A stretch of DNA of 64,000 bases from Caballeronia glathei. Lineage in GTDB: Bacteria > Pseudomonadota > Gammaproteobacteria > Burkholderiales > Burkholderiaceae. The position numbers and the translations under genes were made by a program. This document shows, one piece after another, positions 27,115 through 36,229 of this stretch. Below the pieces are notes generated by a model. It was not told the origin of the DNA, did not search any database, and saw only the letters and a program-made list of their open reading frames with translations. The stretch's first letter is position 1, and each line of letters begins with the position of its first letter. The DNA lies in contig NZ_JFHC01000006.1 in the NCBI RefSeq assembly GCF_000698595.1, positions 1 through 64,000 on the forward strand, given 5' to 3'.

Positions 27115-27873
27115 TCAGAGAAACATCCCGCCCGACACCTCGATGCGCTGACCGGTGATCCACCGGTTGTCATCCGAGAGCAGGGCGGCGATGGCGTCGC
27201 CGATGTCGTCCGGCATGCCCACGCGCCCGAGCGCCGTATTCGACGCGAGGAACTGGTTCGTGTCGTGATCGTCGCGCACGACGCCGCCGCCGAAATCCGT
27301 CTCGATCGCGCCCGGCGCCAGCGTGTTCACCACGATGCCGTGCGGCCCGAGTTCCTTTGCCAGATAGCGCGTCAGCACCTCGATGCCGCCCTTCATCGCC
27401 GCGTAGGCCGAGAAGCCGGGCAGCGTGAACCGGGTGACGCCCGTCGAGATATTCACGATTCGGCCTTCCTCGCTGATGAGCGGCAGCAACGCCTGCGTGA
27501 GAAAAAACGGCCCCTTGAGCTGGATGTTCACGAGTTCGTCGAACTGTGCGGGCGTCGTGTCGGCGAAGGTTGCATAAATGCCGATGCCGGCGTTGTTGAC
27601 CAGAAAATCGAAGTTTTCGCGGCCGAACTGGTTGTGCAGCGTCTTGCCGACGTCGTCGGCGAACGCGGCAAACGTCTCGCTTTTCGCGACGTCGAGCTTC
27701 AGCGCCGCCGCCTTGCCGCCCGCCGCGGCAATGTCGGACACGAGCGAATCGGCGCCGGCCGCGCTGCGGTTGTACGTCGCGATGATGCCGACGCCCCGTG
27801 CACCCAGTTTCAGCGCCATGTTCCGTCCGAGCCCGCGGCTCGCGCCGGTAATCACTGCAATTTTCCCGTTCAT
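27115..27873 (-). CDS. short-chain dehydrogenase/reductase (SDR)
   Basis: A 252-residue classical SDR. Cofactor motif TGASRGLG at 9-16, NNAG at 93-96, catalytic S143 (NISTG), Y157 and K161 (YAAMK), and a C-terminal SGGMFL. It reduces or oxidises a carbonyl/alcohol with NAD(P)H; the substrate is unknown. The start MNGKIAVITGASRG at 27873 is preferred because the Rossmann motif must be at the N-terminus. It is divergent from a small conserved gene. Confidence 0.9.
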   Translation of the reverse strand: MNGKIAVITGASRGLGRNMALKLGARGVGIIATYNRSAAGADSLVSDIAAAGGKAAALKLDVAKSETFAAFADDVGKTLHNQFGRENFDFLVNNAGIGIYATFADTTPAQFDELVNIQLKGPFFLTQALLPLISEEGRIVNISTGVTRFTLPGFSAYAAMKGGIEVLTRYLAKELGPHGIVVNTLAPGAIETDFGGGVVRDDHDTNQFLASNTALGRVGMPDDIGDAIAALLSDDNRWITGQRIEVSGGMFL

Positions 27874-28036
27874 TTCGCTTCTCCTGTCGTGCAGTGGGCT
27901 GCATGAAGCGAACTGTAGGACGGTGCGGCCGATGATCAAAGGACAAAACGACCGCCTGGCGCACCGGGCGCAGTGCTTGCTGGTTCCGCGGGGAAGGCCC
28001 GTCGCAATGAAGCGGCGGCCGGTCGGGAGAAGCGAG

Positions 28037-28411
28037 ATGGCACGGAGCGAAACATCGGACACGCCCGCGCGACCGGAGCGCCCGTTCAGGCTCTTCGCGG
28101 TCGAGCAGCGCGTGCTGGCGCAGAATGTCGACGGCAAGGTGATCGATATCGGCGCGATGGACTCGAAGGGCGGCCAGTACTGCGCGCGGCTGGATGTCGA
28201 CGCGATCACCGCCGAGCCGAAAAAGAGCCCCGAACTGGCGCTGAAGGCGCTGATACCGAAGCTCTCGTCCGATTACCTCGACGGTTTGTTTACGAGCGGG
28301 CGCGAGGCCGAAGTGAGCGGGCGCCTGCAGGACTTTCCGAACGTCGAATTCACGCTGGACGACGAACGGCCGCGCGGCATGACCGATGGCGGGCCGCCGC
28401 ATTGCCCCTGA
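28037..28411 (+). CDS. conserved hypothetical protein, 124 residues
   Basis: A soluble protein starting MARSETSDTPARPERPFRLFAVEQRV, with a globular middle (GKVIDIGAMDSKGGQYCARLDV) and a C-terminal DERPRG. No known motif. GGGAGAAG seven bases before ATG 28037 supports this start; ATG 28007 is also in frame. It converges with a large membrane-protein gene 15 bases on. Function unknown. Confidence 0.6.
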   Translation: MARSETSDTPARPERPFRLFAVEQRVLAQNVDGKVIDIGAMDSKGGQYCARLDVDAITAEPKKSPELALKALIPKLSSDYLDGLFTSGREAEVSGRLQDFPNVEFTLDDERPRGMTDGGPPHCP

Positions 28412-28426
28412 CGCCGCCCCGCACGC

Positions 28427-30007
28427 TCACGCCGCGCCCTTCGACGCTGCCGCGCCCGTCGCATCGGCGCTCGCGGTGTTCGGTGGAAGCGGGCGCGGCG
28501 GCGGCGCATGGCTTGCGCCTGACGCGCCGGATTTGCCTGCATCCGGCCTCTCCGTCGCTCGCCCGGGAAAGATTGCTCCGACGAGCCGGTCGACGAAAAT
28601 GAAGAACTTGTCCGACGCGTATCCCGCGACAAACGCGATAGCGAGCGGCGACACCTCCTTGCCGCCCTGCAACAGCTCGCTGAAGAGCCCGATCGAGATG
28701 CCGACGATGACCGCGCTCGTCACGTGCGCCCGATTCGCCACCTTCGAATGCTCCGGATGAAAGACGTTCGCCGAGGAATCGGCGCTCAGTTGCCGCAGGA
28801 TCGCCGCGCACGCGCCGAGCCACGCGTAGAGCACGGGCAGCAGGAACCCGGTCACCGCGCCGACGAACGACAGGATGATGTCGTTCACATAGATCGCCAT
28901 CGCGCGGATGTCCTGGTACACGGCGATCTTCTGGAAACCCTGCTCGACGGCGTTCTCGGGCGGGGCGGGCGGGCGCGTGTCGTTGGCTGCGGGACGGGGA
29001 TTCGCGAGCAGCGGCAGCGTGACTTCGAGCAGTTCCCGCGCGACCGCCGGATTGCATTGCCAGTCATCGCTTGGCGTAACGGGCTGCGCGTTCGCATAGG
29101 TGATCGGAAAACCCGTCGGCGCCTTCTTCGGGCACGGCGGCTTGTACGGGCTGCGGACCTCCTCGAGCCCCACGCTGCGCGTGAGCGCGTTGATCCGCAT
29201 GACGTCCGCGAAGAGCTGCCGGTTGTTCGTCGCGAATTGCTGAAGCTCCTTCTTGATCTGGAGCGCCGGCTGCGAGTTCTGCAAGGCGACGACCGCCGCG
29301 CTGCCTTTCCCCTTGGCTTCGGTGATTTCCACCGCGTGCGCCTGCAACTGGTTGTGCAGCGAGAGCGCGGCGGCGTCGTTGTTCTTCACGACGACGGAGA
29401 TGTCAGCGGAAATCTGATTGACGACGAAGAGCAGGCACGACAGCGACACGACCAGAATCGTCAGGGCAATCGCCGAGCGCGTGTAGATCCTGATCGCACG
29501 GCGCGCGCCCTGGCGCGCATCGTCGCCTGCCGTTTCAGCGACGACCGGCGCGACTGTATGCGAAATCCGGCTCATCGCGGCGTAGAACGCGCCCTCGATC
29601 TCCGGGTTCCAGCTGTGGTTCTGCTGCGCGTCGCGCGCTTTCGACAGCGCTTCGACGTCGCCTGCCTCGAGGGTTTTGCCGTTCTGAGCCGCGTACGAGA
29701 CCATGTCGCTGCAATGCCCGATGTCCTCGGCGGTCTTGCGCGCGGGATACTGCACCGCGGCGGCAATCCGGCTCATGGCCGGGTAGAACGCACCGTCGAT
29801 GGCGCGGCCCCACTTCTTGCGATCGAGTGCCGAGCGCGCGTCACGAACCGAATCGACGTCGGTCTGTTCGATTGCCGTGCCGGTTTCAGCCGCACGCGAC
29901 AGGAGCGCTTCGCATCTCGCCACGTCTTTTGCCACGCGGGGACCGGGATGGCCGTCGGGGTGCCCCGGATTGTCGGCGACGACGCCATGTGACGTTGAAA
30001 TGCTCAT
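28427..30007 (-). CDS. membrane protein of unknown function with duplicated N-terminal module
   Basis: A 526-residue protein. The N-terminal cytoplasmic part holds two copies of a roughly 65-residue helical module: DVARCEALLSRAAETGTAI...GAFYPAMSRIAAAV and DIGHCSDMVSYAAQNGKTL...GAFYAAMSRISHTV. A membrane segment follows (SAIALTILVVSLSCLLFVV), then a long, partly helical extramembrane region with PPCPKKAP and WQCNP, then two or three more membrane segments (VGAVTGFLLPVLYAWLG, VIVGISIGLFSELLQGG, AIAFVAGYASDKFFIF) and a Pro/Ala-rich tail. I do not recognise the family. ATG 30007 (MSISTSHGVV) is chosen; GGAGACC precedes it. Confidence 0.7.
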   Translation of the reverse strand: MSISTSHGVVADNPGHPDGHPGPRVAKDVARCEALLSRAAETGTAIEQTDVDSVRDARSALDRKKWGRAIDGAFYPAMSRIAAAVQYPARKTAEDIGHCSDMVSYAAQNGKTLEAGDVEALSKARDAQQNHSWNPEIEGAFYAAMSRISHTVAPVVAETAGDDARQGARRAIRIYTRSAIALTILVVSLSCLLFVVNQISADISVVVKNNDAAALSLHNQLQAHAVEITEAKGKGSAAVVALQNSQPALQIKKELQQFATNNRQLFADVMRINALTRSVGLEEVRSPYKPPCPKKAPTGFPITYANAQPVTPSDDWQCNPAVARELLEVTLPLLANPRPAANDTRPPAPPENAVEQGFQKIAVYQDIRAMAIYVNDIILSFVGAVTGFLLPVLYAWLGACAAILRQLSADSSANVFHPEHSKVANRAHVTSAVIVGISIGLFSELLQGGKEVSPLAIAFVAGYASDKFFIFVDRLVGAIFPGRATERPDAGKSGASGASHAPPPRPLPPNTASADATGAAASKGAA

Positions 30008-30640
30008 GCCGGTCTCCTGCATCAAATGCCAATTCAAAATCGACTACGGAAACGCGTGACGAATGAAAATCCGCTGACGCATTTGTCAATTCGCGGTAAT
30101 GGAGCGCCCTTCGACAGGCAAGCGATTGCTTGCATCGAATTGGAAACGGAAGGCATGACGTATCGAATCGGCAGGATTGCCCTGCATGCTGGATGCTGCG
30201 TGCGCGAGATGCAGCTCCCGGTCGATTCAGCGGCCCGCAAACGTTTGACGCCTGATTTTATGGGCTGATTTTCGAGTTCGTGTGAGCGCGATCGCACAGA
30301 AGAATGCGCGCGGCCGCCAGGCACCGTGAGAATGGCGGATTAAATCGATCGAATGATCGAATAAGCCGGGTTTTCAGGCGGGAAGGGAGTTGGAATAAGC
30401 GGATCAATAAATCAATCTAAGAAATACGGCGTGGTATTCCTTTTCGACTCGACGAATATTCGAAGGGGCGCGGCAAAAAAATGTTCCGGAAATGCGCTTC
30501 CCGCTTTGTCGGACAGATGCGTATTGTGCCGGGACTTTGGCGTGGAACGAGGCATCGGCAAAGGGGTCAAATAAGGCTCGTGCGCACGGGCAAGCCGGTT
30601 GGGATTCCAGCCCGATGCGCCGGACCTTCTGGAGCGAACC
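30008..30640. other. 633-bp A/T-richer intergenic region
   Basis: The composition drops clearly below the local GC, for example 30340-30480 (GGATTAAATCGATCGAATGATCGAATAAG, GATCAATAAATCAATC). Short frames exist on both strands (about 80 and 96 codons) but lack ribosome-binding sites and familiar motifs. It separates the divergent membrane-protein gene from a small secreted-protein gene and should carry their promoters. Confidence 0.5.
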
Positions 30641-30877
30641 ATGAAGAAGCATCTGATTGCGCTGTCGCTTGCCGCAACTGCCTTGTCTGCCGCGCCTGCT
30701 TTCGCGCGCGACGACGGTCCGCGCTTCGCGCAGGACCTGCTCGATGCGCTGGTGGCGCAGCATGCAGCCGCGAGCCAGAGCATCGCCGGGCATGCCGCGA
30801 AGGATTCTCCTACGCGCGCCGAGGAGGCTTCGGCGCCCCCGCGCGCGCATGCACCGTCGCCGGGCGCCGCTTCCTGA
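30641..30877 (+). CDS. small secreted protein, 78 residues
   Basis: Starts MKKHLIALSLAATALSAAPAFA, a textbook signal peptide, then RDDGPRFAQDLLDALVAQHAAASQSIAGHAAKDSPTR and a Pro/Ala-rich end. CTGGAG seven bases before ATG 30641 marks the start. The mature part is only about 55 residues, one amphipathic helix plus a flexible tail. No known family. Confidence 0.65.
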   Translation: MKKHLIALSLAATALSAAPAFARDDGPRFAQDLLDALVAQHAAASQSIAGHAAKDSPTRAEEASAPPRAHAPSPGAAS

Positions 30878-31138
30878 TCCCGGCGTCTGACTGGGAAGAC
30901 CGCAAGCGCGCGACGCTTGGCGTCCGCGCTTCGATGTCGGCGCTGGCCCGCCGACTGGCTCACTGCGCCTCGTCGTCCTTGTTCTTCTAGTCGTCATACC
31001 CCTCGCGGCAACGCTGAACCCCGGCTTCGCCTCGCTACCTCTCCCGCACGGCTACCGACAGGTATGAAATTTGCAACGGCCGCCCCGGGCGCGATCGGCT
31101 ACGCGCGCCTCCGGTCATTCATCAAGCTCATCAGACAC

Positions 31139-32209
31139 ATGACAAGAAAAGCCATTTCGATAGCGGTGCTCGGCCTCAGTTGCCTTGCCGCGGGATGCGG
31201 CACGCTCGGGCCGAACCGCCTCAAGGCGGATCAGGTTGACTACGCGCGGGCGCTCGGCGACGCCAAGAAACGTGAAATTCTTGCCGCGATCGTCGGCCTG
31301 CGCTTCGCGGATTCGCCCGCGTTCCTGACGGTGAGCCAGATCATCGCGGCCTATACGTTCGATGCGACCGCCGGCTCGACGCTCAACGCCGGCTCGGGCA
31401 GCCAGCCGAATTACGCACTGGCGACAGGCACGGTGTCCTATTCGAACCATCCCACCTTCACGTTCACGCCGACGACGGGCGAAGCCTATGCGAGCGCCTA
31501 CATCCGCCCGCTTGCGCCCACGCTCGTGCTGCCGCTCGCGGAAAGCGGCATGCCGATCGACCTGCTCTTGCGCATCACCGCGCAGTCGATCGGCGGCCTG
31601 CAGAACGGCACCGCGCTCGGCGGCCCGAACAACGCGGGCGCGCCCGAATTCTTCGAGCTGCTGCGCGTGCTCAGGCGCCTTCAGCTGGCGGGAGAGCTCA
31701 ACATCGAGTCGCGCGACGAGGAGCACGCGAGCCGCGTCTACCTCACGATCGGCGCGACGACGAGCGGCACGTCGAAGGAAACCACGGAGAACCTCATGCG
31801 CGTGCGCAAGCTGCTCAAGCTCTCGCCGAAGACGAAGACGTACGAGATCGTGTACGGGCAGTCCGCGCAGCACGGCGACCGCATCGCGATGGTCACGCGC
31901 TCGGTGCTCGGGATCCTCACGGACCTCGGCGCGCAGGTGAACGTGCCGGCCGCGCAGATCGGCAGCGGCTCGACGAAGCCGACCATCGGCCTCATCGGCG
32001 GCGAGACGCGCCCGACGATCATCGTCGAGACGGGGGAGAAGGCGCCTGCCGACGCCTACGTGAACATCCACTACGGCCAGTCGGAGTACTGGATCGAGCG
32101 CAGCGACTTCGACTCGAAGTATGCGTTCACGGTCGTGCAGAACCTGATGGCGCTGGCCGAAGTCACGCAGAGCTCGAAGGCGCCGATCGTGACGATTCCC
32201 GCAAACTGA
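31139..32209 (+). CDS. putative lipoprotein of unknown function, 356 residues
   Basis: Signal MTRKAISIAVLGLSCLAAGC with lipobox LAAGC, so it is probably lipid-anchored in the envelope. The mature protein is a mixed alpha/beta domain with motifs DYARALGDAKKREILAAIVGLR, GEAYASAYIRPLAPTLVLPL and, near the end, YVNIHYGQSEYWIERSDF. It resembles a conserved proteobacterial lipoprotein family without known function. The ribosome-binding site is weak. It is followed by a convergent DUF4148 gene. Confidence 0.75.
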   Translation: MTRKAISIAVLGLSCLAAGCGTLGPNRLKADQVDYARALGDAKKREILAAIVGLRFADSPAFLTVSQIIAAYTFDATAGSTLNAGSGSQPNYALATGTVSYSNHPTFTFTPTTGEAYASAYIRPLAPTLVLPLAESGMPIDLLLRITAQSIGGLQNGTALGGPNNAGAPEFFELLRVLRRLQLAGELNIESRDEEHASRVYLTIGATTSGTSKETTENLMRVRKLLKLSPKTKTYEIVYGQSAQHGDRIAMVTRSVLGILTDLGAQVNVPAAQIGSGSTKPTIGLIGGETRPTIIVETGEKAPADAYVNIHYGQSEYWIERSDFDSKYAFTVVQNLMALAEVTQSSKAPIVTIPAN

Positions 32210-32298
32210 TCGCGGCCGGCACGCCATCAGGGCGAGCCGGCCGTTCGGAGCACCGGCCGTGCGGCCAGCGCGGGATGACTGACGGGTGCGTTACCCGA

Positions 32299-32637
32299 TT
32301 ACTGCCCGAAATACACCGCTTGCGCAGCCGCCGGCGTGCCCGTGCGTACGGCCGCGCCCGTGCGGCCCGATGCGGACGAGCCGCCCGTGGACGGGCCATA
32401 GGAGACTGCCTGCGCCTGCGCGGTGACGTTCCCTTGAGCGACTTTCGCCTGTGCGGCCTGGATGTTCGCGGGGTACGCCGTGTCGTTCGCGTTCGGGTTG
32501 TAGCCGGCCTTTTCCAGTTGGGCAAGCTCGGCGCGCACCTGAGCGCGCGTGGGCTGCGCGTCCGATTGCTGCGCAAACGACAGGGCGGGGATGCTCAGGA
32601 TGGCTGCGGCGGCGACTGCGGAAATCAGGGCTTTCAT
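32299..32637 (-). CDS. DUF4148 exported protein
   Basis: A 112-residue protein with a signal peptide MKALISAVAAAAILSIPALSFA, then QQSDAQPTRAQVRAELAQLEKAGYNP, the signature of DUF4148, a family very common in Burkholderiales. Its tail is Ser/Gly/Ala-rich. Presumed periplasmic; function unknown. GGAGG before ATG 32637 supports the start. Confidence 0.85.
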   Translation of the reverse strand: MKALISAVAAAAILSIPALSFAQQSDAQPTRAQVRAELAQLEKAGYNPNANDTAYPANIQAAQAKVAQGNVTAQAQAVSYGPSTGGSSASGRTGAAVRTGTPAAAQAVYFGQ

Positions 32638-32803
32638 GACGACTACCTCCAATGGTTGTGTGCTTCGATGGATTGGAGTGTAGATACGTAATGAACGGGG
32701 ATCATCCATCAATCGAGTGAATGATCTTTGTCAGGATTGAGATAATCGTAAGCGGGGAAGGCTTGGGCGGTCTTCCCACGATTTGGTGCGCGTGTGTCCT
32801 TTT

Positions 32804-32814
32804 TGACACTGTCA
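32804..32814. promoter_or_regulatory. palindrome in the RND upstream region
   Basis: TGACACTGTCA is a perfect 5+1+5 inverted repeat, nested in a wider CGTGTG...CACACG pair. It lies about 205 bases before the efflux permease gene, in a 382-base region without a gene. It may be an operator for a TetR- or MarR-type regulator, but no regulator gene is adjacent. Confidence 0.3.
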
Positions 32815-32939
32815 CACGGCTGATTTTGCTTGCGTGCACAATATCTTCAGGCAAAACGGGCGCAACCGTTTGCGCAAATTGTTTTGTAAGCTTCAGTTGT
32901 GTCATCGTAGCGATGCTTTCGATTTCAGGTCATCACGCA

Positions 32940-33002
32940 CGGACAAAACGGACCAAGCGGACTAAACGAACCAAACGGATTAAACGGATTAAACGGACTA
33001 AA
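32940..33002. repeat. seven tandem 9-bp repeats just upstream of the RND permease
   Basis: Seven contiguous units of the form CGGAYYAAA (CGGACAAAA, CGGACCAAG, CGGACTAAA, CGAACCAAA, CGGATTAAA twice, CGGACTAAA) end 17 bases before the permease ATG. The array is within the untranslated leader and occupies the region where the promoter or ribosome-binding site is expected. Confidence 0.9.
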
Positions 33003-33019
33003 CGGGCAGCCGAACTTCG

Positions 33020-36000
33020 ATGTGGATCGTCAGACTCGCGCTCAGGCGCCCGTACACGTTTATCGTTTTGTCCCTGTTGCTGCTGATCATCGGTCCGCTC
33101 GTGATCGTGCGCACGCCGACCGACATCTTCCCGAACATCGACATTCCGGTCGTAAGCGTGATCTGGTCCTACACGGGGCTCCCGCCCGACCAGATGGAGC
33201 GGCGCATCACGCTCAACTACGAGCGCGGGCTGTCGGTGGCGGTCAACGACATCGAGCACATCGAATCCGAATCGCTGCCCGGCATCGCGGTGGTGCGCAT
33301 CTACTTCCAGCCGAACGCGAACGTCGACGAGGCGATCGCCGAAATCACCGCGCTCTCGCAATCGCAGCTTCGCTCGCTTCCGCCCGGCATCCAGCCGCCC
33401 AACATCCTGCGCTTCAACGCGTCGACCGTGCCGATCCTGCGGCTCGCGCTGTCGTCGTCTGAACTCACGGAGCAGCAGCTCTACGACTTCGGCAACAGCT
33501 TCCTCAAGACGCAGCTCGCCACCGTGCAGGGCGCCTCGGTGCCGCTGCCCTATGGCGGCAAGCAGCGCCAGATCATGGTCGATATCGACTCGCGCAAGCT
33601 CCAGGCCAAGAACCTCGCGCCAACCGACGTCGTCAACGCGATCAGCGCGCAGAACCTGATCCTGCCGACCGGCACGACCAAGATCGGGCCCACCGAATAT
33701 TCGGTCGGGCTCAACGCGAGCCCGAACACGATCGAAGGGCTCAACGACATCCCCATCCGCACCGGCCCGAACGGCACGATCTATATCCGCGACGTCGCCC
33801 ACGTGCGCGACGGCTTCCAGCCGCAGACCAACATCGTGCGCGTGGACGGCACGCGTGCGTCGCTCCTCACGATCAACAAGAGCGGCAATGCATCGACACT
33901 CGACATCGTCGCGCGCGTGAAGAAACTGATGCCCACGTTGCGCGGGCTCGTGCCGGAGTCGCTGAAGATCGAGCCCGTTTCGGACCAGTCGCTGTTCGTG
34001 CGCGCGTCCGTGTCGGGTGTGCTGCACGAAGCGGTGATCGCCGCGGGCCTGACCGCGCTGATGGTGCTGCTCTTTCTCGGCAGCTGGCGCGCGACGCTCA
34101 TCATCGCCGTGTCGATCCCGCTCTCGATGCTCGCTTCCATCGTGATGCTTTCCGCGATCGGCGAGACCATCAACATCATGACGCTCGGCGGGCTCGCGCT
34201 CGCGGTGGGCATTCTCGTCGACGACGCGACGGTCGCCATCGAGAACATCAGCCAGAACCTCGAGCAGGGCAAGGAACTGGAGCAGGCGATTCTCGACGGC
34301 GCCCAGCAGATCGCGGTGCCGACGCTCGTCTCGACGCTGTCCATCTGCATCGTGTTCATACCGATGTTCCTGCTGACAGGCGTCGCGCACTATCTCTTCG
34401 TGCCGATGGCCGAAGCCGTGGTGTTCGCGATGCTTGCGTCGTACTTCTTCTCGCGCACGCTCGTGCCCACGCTCGCGAAATACCTGTTGCGCCACCACGA
34501 GCACATGGGCGGCGACGTGGCGTCGATGCGCGGCTCGCGCAACCCGTTCGTGCGCCTTCACCTCGGCTTCGAGCGGCACTTCGAGTCGGTGCGGTGGCAC
34601 TATCGCGGCTTTCTCGAACGGCAGCTCGCGCATCCCGGGCGCTTCGCGCTGATCTTCCTCCTGTGCTGCGTGCTCTCGCTCGGGCTCGCGCCGTTTCTCG
34701 GCCGCGACTTCTTTCCGTCGGTCGATTCGGGCGAGATCGCGCTGCATCTGCGCACGCGCACGGGCACGCGCATCGAGGAGACGGCCGCGCTCACCGACCG
34801 CGTCGACCAGCGCATCCGTCAATTGATCCCGAAGAGCGAGGTCCGTTCGATCATCGACAACATGGGGCTGCCGGTGTCGGGCATCAATCTCTCGTACAAC
34901 AACACGGGCACGATCAGTTCCGCCGACGCCGACATCCTGATCAGCCTGAACGACGGCCACCGGCCGACGGCCGACTATATCCGCGAGCTGCGCAAGCGCC
35001 TGCCCGAGGAGTTTCCGGGCGTGTCGTTCTCGTTCCTGCCCGCCGACATCGTGAGCCAGATCCTGAACTTCGGCGTGCCCGCGCCGATCGACATCGAGAT
35101 CGTCGGGCGCGACGTGAAGGGCAACCGCGCGGTGGCGAACCGGCTGCTCGAAAAGATCCGGCGCGTGCCGGGTCTCGTCGATGCACGCATCCAGCAGCCC
35201 GCCGACCTGCCCGCGATCAACGTCGAGGTCGACCGCACGAAGGCGCTGCAGGCGGGCTTCACGCAGCGCGACGTCGCGAGCAACCTGCTCATCACGCTCT
35301 CCGGCAGCCAGCAGACGACCCCCACGTTCTGGCTCAATCCGGCCAACGGCGTGAGCTACAACGTCATCACGTCGGCGCCGCAGTACGACATGAACTCGCT
35401 GCAGTCGGTGGCGAACATTCCGCTCACGTCCGCGAACGGCAGGACGAACCTGCTCGGCTCGCTCGCGACGCTCTCGCGCGGCTCGCGCGAAGCGGTGATC
35501 TACCACTACAACGCGCAGACCAGCATCAACTTGTACGCCACCACCGAGCGGCGCGATCTCGGCGCGGTGTCCGACGACGTCGAGCGCATCATCGACGAGT
35601 TGCGCGGCGAACTGCCCAAGGGATCGAGCATCGAAATACGCGGCCAGGTGGAGACGATGAACGCATCGTTCAAGGGCCTCGCGTTCGGGCTGATCCTCGC
35701 GGTCGTGCTGGTGTATCTGCTGATCGTCGTGAACTTCCAGTCGTGGCTCGATCCGTTCATCATCATCACCGCGCTGCCGGGGGCGCTCGCGGGCATCGTC
35801 TGGATGCTGTTCCTCACGCACACCACGCTGTCGATCCCCGCGCTCACCGGCGCGATCATGTGCATCGGCATCGCCACGGCGAACAGCATTCTGATCGTGA
35901 GCTTCGCGCGCGCCGCGCTCGCCGAGCACGGCGACGCGGTGCGCTCGGCACTGGAGGCGGGCTACACGCGCTTTCGCCCGGTGCTGATGACCGCGCTCGC

Positions 36001-36208
36001 GATGATGATCGGCATGGTGCCGATGGCGATCGGCCTGGGGGAGGGCGGCGAGCAGAACGCGCCGCTCGGGCGCGCGGTGATCGGCGGGCTGATGGTCGGC
36101 ACCGTCGCCACGCTGTTTTTCGTGCCCGTCGTGTTTTCGATGATCTACAGGCGGCTCGAAGCGCGCGGACGCGGCGCGCGCGGCGCCGCCACGCCGCAAG
36201 AGCACTGA
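33020..36208 (+). CDS. RND efflux transporter, inner-membrane permease
   Basis: A 1062-residue RND permease with the standard N-terminus MWIVRLALRRPYTFIVLSLL, two large periplasmic domains and 12 membrane helices. TM4 contains the proton-relay pair in ILVDDATVAIENI. The second half has GQVETMNASFKGLAFG and TANSILIVSFARAAL. It uses the proton gradient to expel compounds through the adaptor and outer-membrane partners that follow. The start at 33020 gives the family N-terminus but lacks a good ribosome-binding site; a 9-bp repeat array occupies the leader. Confidence 0.93.
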   Translation: MWIVRLALRRPYTFIVLSLLLLIIGPLVIVRTPTDIFPNIDIPVVSVIWSYTGLPPDQMERRITLNYERGLSVAVNDIEHIESESLPGIAVVRIYFQPNANVDEAIAEITALSQSQLRSLPPGIQPPNILRFNASTVPILRLALSSSELTEQQLYDFGNSFLKTQLATVQGASVPLPYGGKQRQIMVDIDSRKLQAKNLAPTDVVNAISAQNLILPTGTTKIGPTEYSVGLNASPNTIEGLNDIPIRTGPNGTIYIRDVAHVRDGFQPQTNIVRVDGTRASLLTINKSGNASTLDIVARVKKLMPTLRGLVPESLKIEPVSDQSLFVRASVSGVLHEAVIAAGLTALMVLLFLGSWRATLIIAVSIPLSMLASIVMLSAIGETINIMTLGGLALAVGILVDDATVAIENISQNLEQGKELEQAILDGAQQIAVPTLVSTLSICIVFIPMFLLTGVAHYLFVPMAEAVVFAMLASYFFSRTLVPTLAKYLLRHHEHMGGDVASMRGSRNPFVRLHLGFERHFESVRWHYRGFLERQLAHPGRFALIFLLCCVLSLGLAPFLGRDFFPSVDSGEIALHLRTRTGTRIEETAALTDRVDQRIRQLIPKSEVRSIIDNMGLPVSGINLSYNNTGTISSADADILISLNDGHRPTADYIRELRKRLPEEFPGVSFSFLPADIVSQILNFGVPAPIDIEIVGRDVKGNRAVANRLLEKIRRVPGLVDARIQQPADLPAINVEVDRTKALQAGFTQRDVASNLLITLSGSQQTTPTFWLNPANGVSYNVITSAPQYDMNSLQSVANIPLTSANGRTNLLGSLATLSRGSREAVIYHYNAQTSINLYATTERRDLGAVSDDVERIIDELRGELPKGSSIEIRGQVETMNASFKGLAFGLILAVVLVYLLIVVNFQSWLDPFIIITALPGALAGIVWMLFLTHTTLSIPALTGAIMCIGIATANSILIVSFARAALAEHGDAVRSALEAGYTRFRPVLMTALAMMIGMVPMAIGLGEGGEQNAPLGRAVIGGLMVGTVATLFFVPVVFSMIYRRLEARGRGARGAATPQEH

Positions 36209-36229
36209 GCCGCATTATCCGGAGCCGTC

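Noticed and set aside
30026..30324. Short frames on both strands in the 30.0-30.6 kb gap
   Set aside because: No ribosome-binding site or motif, and base composition is not coding-like.
32721..33086. 121-codon frame containing Lys-Arg-Thr repeats
   Set aside because: The repeats come from the 9-bp array; the frame has no ribosome-binding site and runs into the permease gene out of phase.
32933..36205. 1090-codon minus-strand frame opposite the RND permease
   Set aside because: Composition is charged and Arg/His-rich with no domain; the plus strand encodes a full RND permease.
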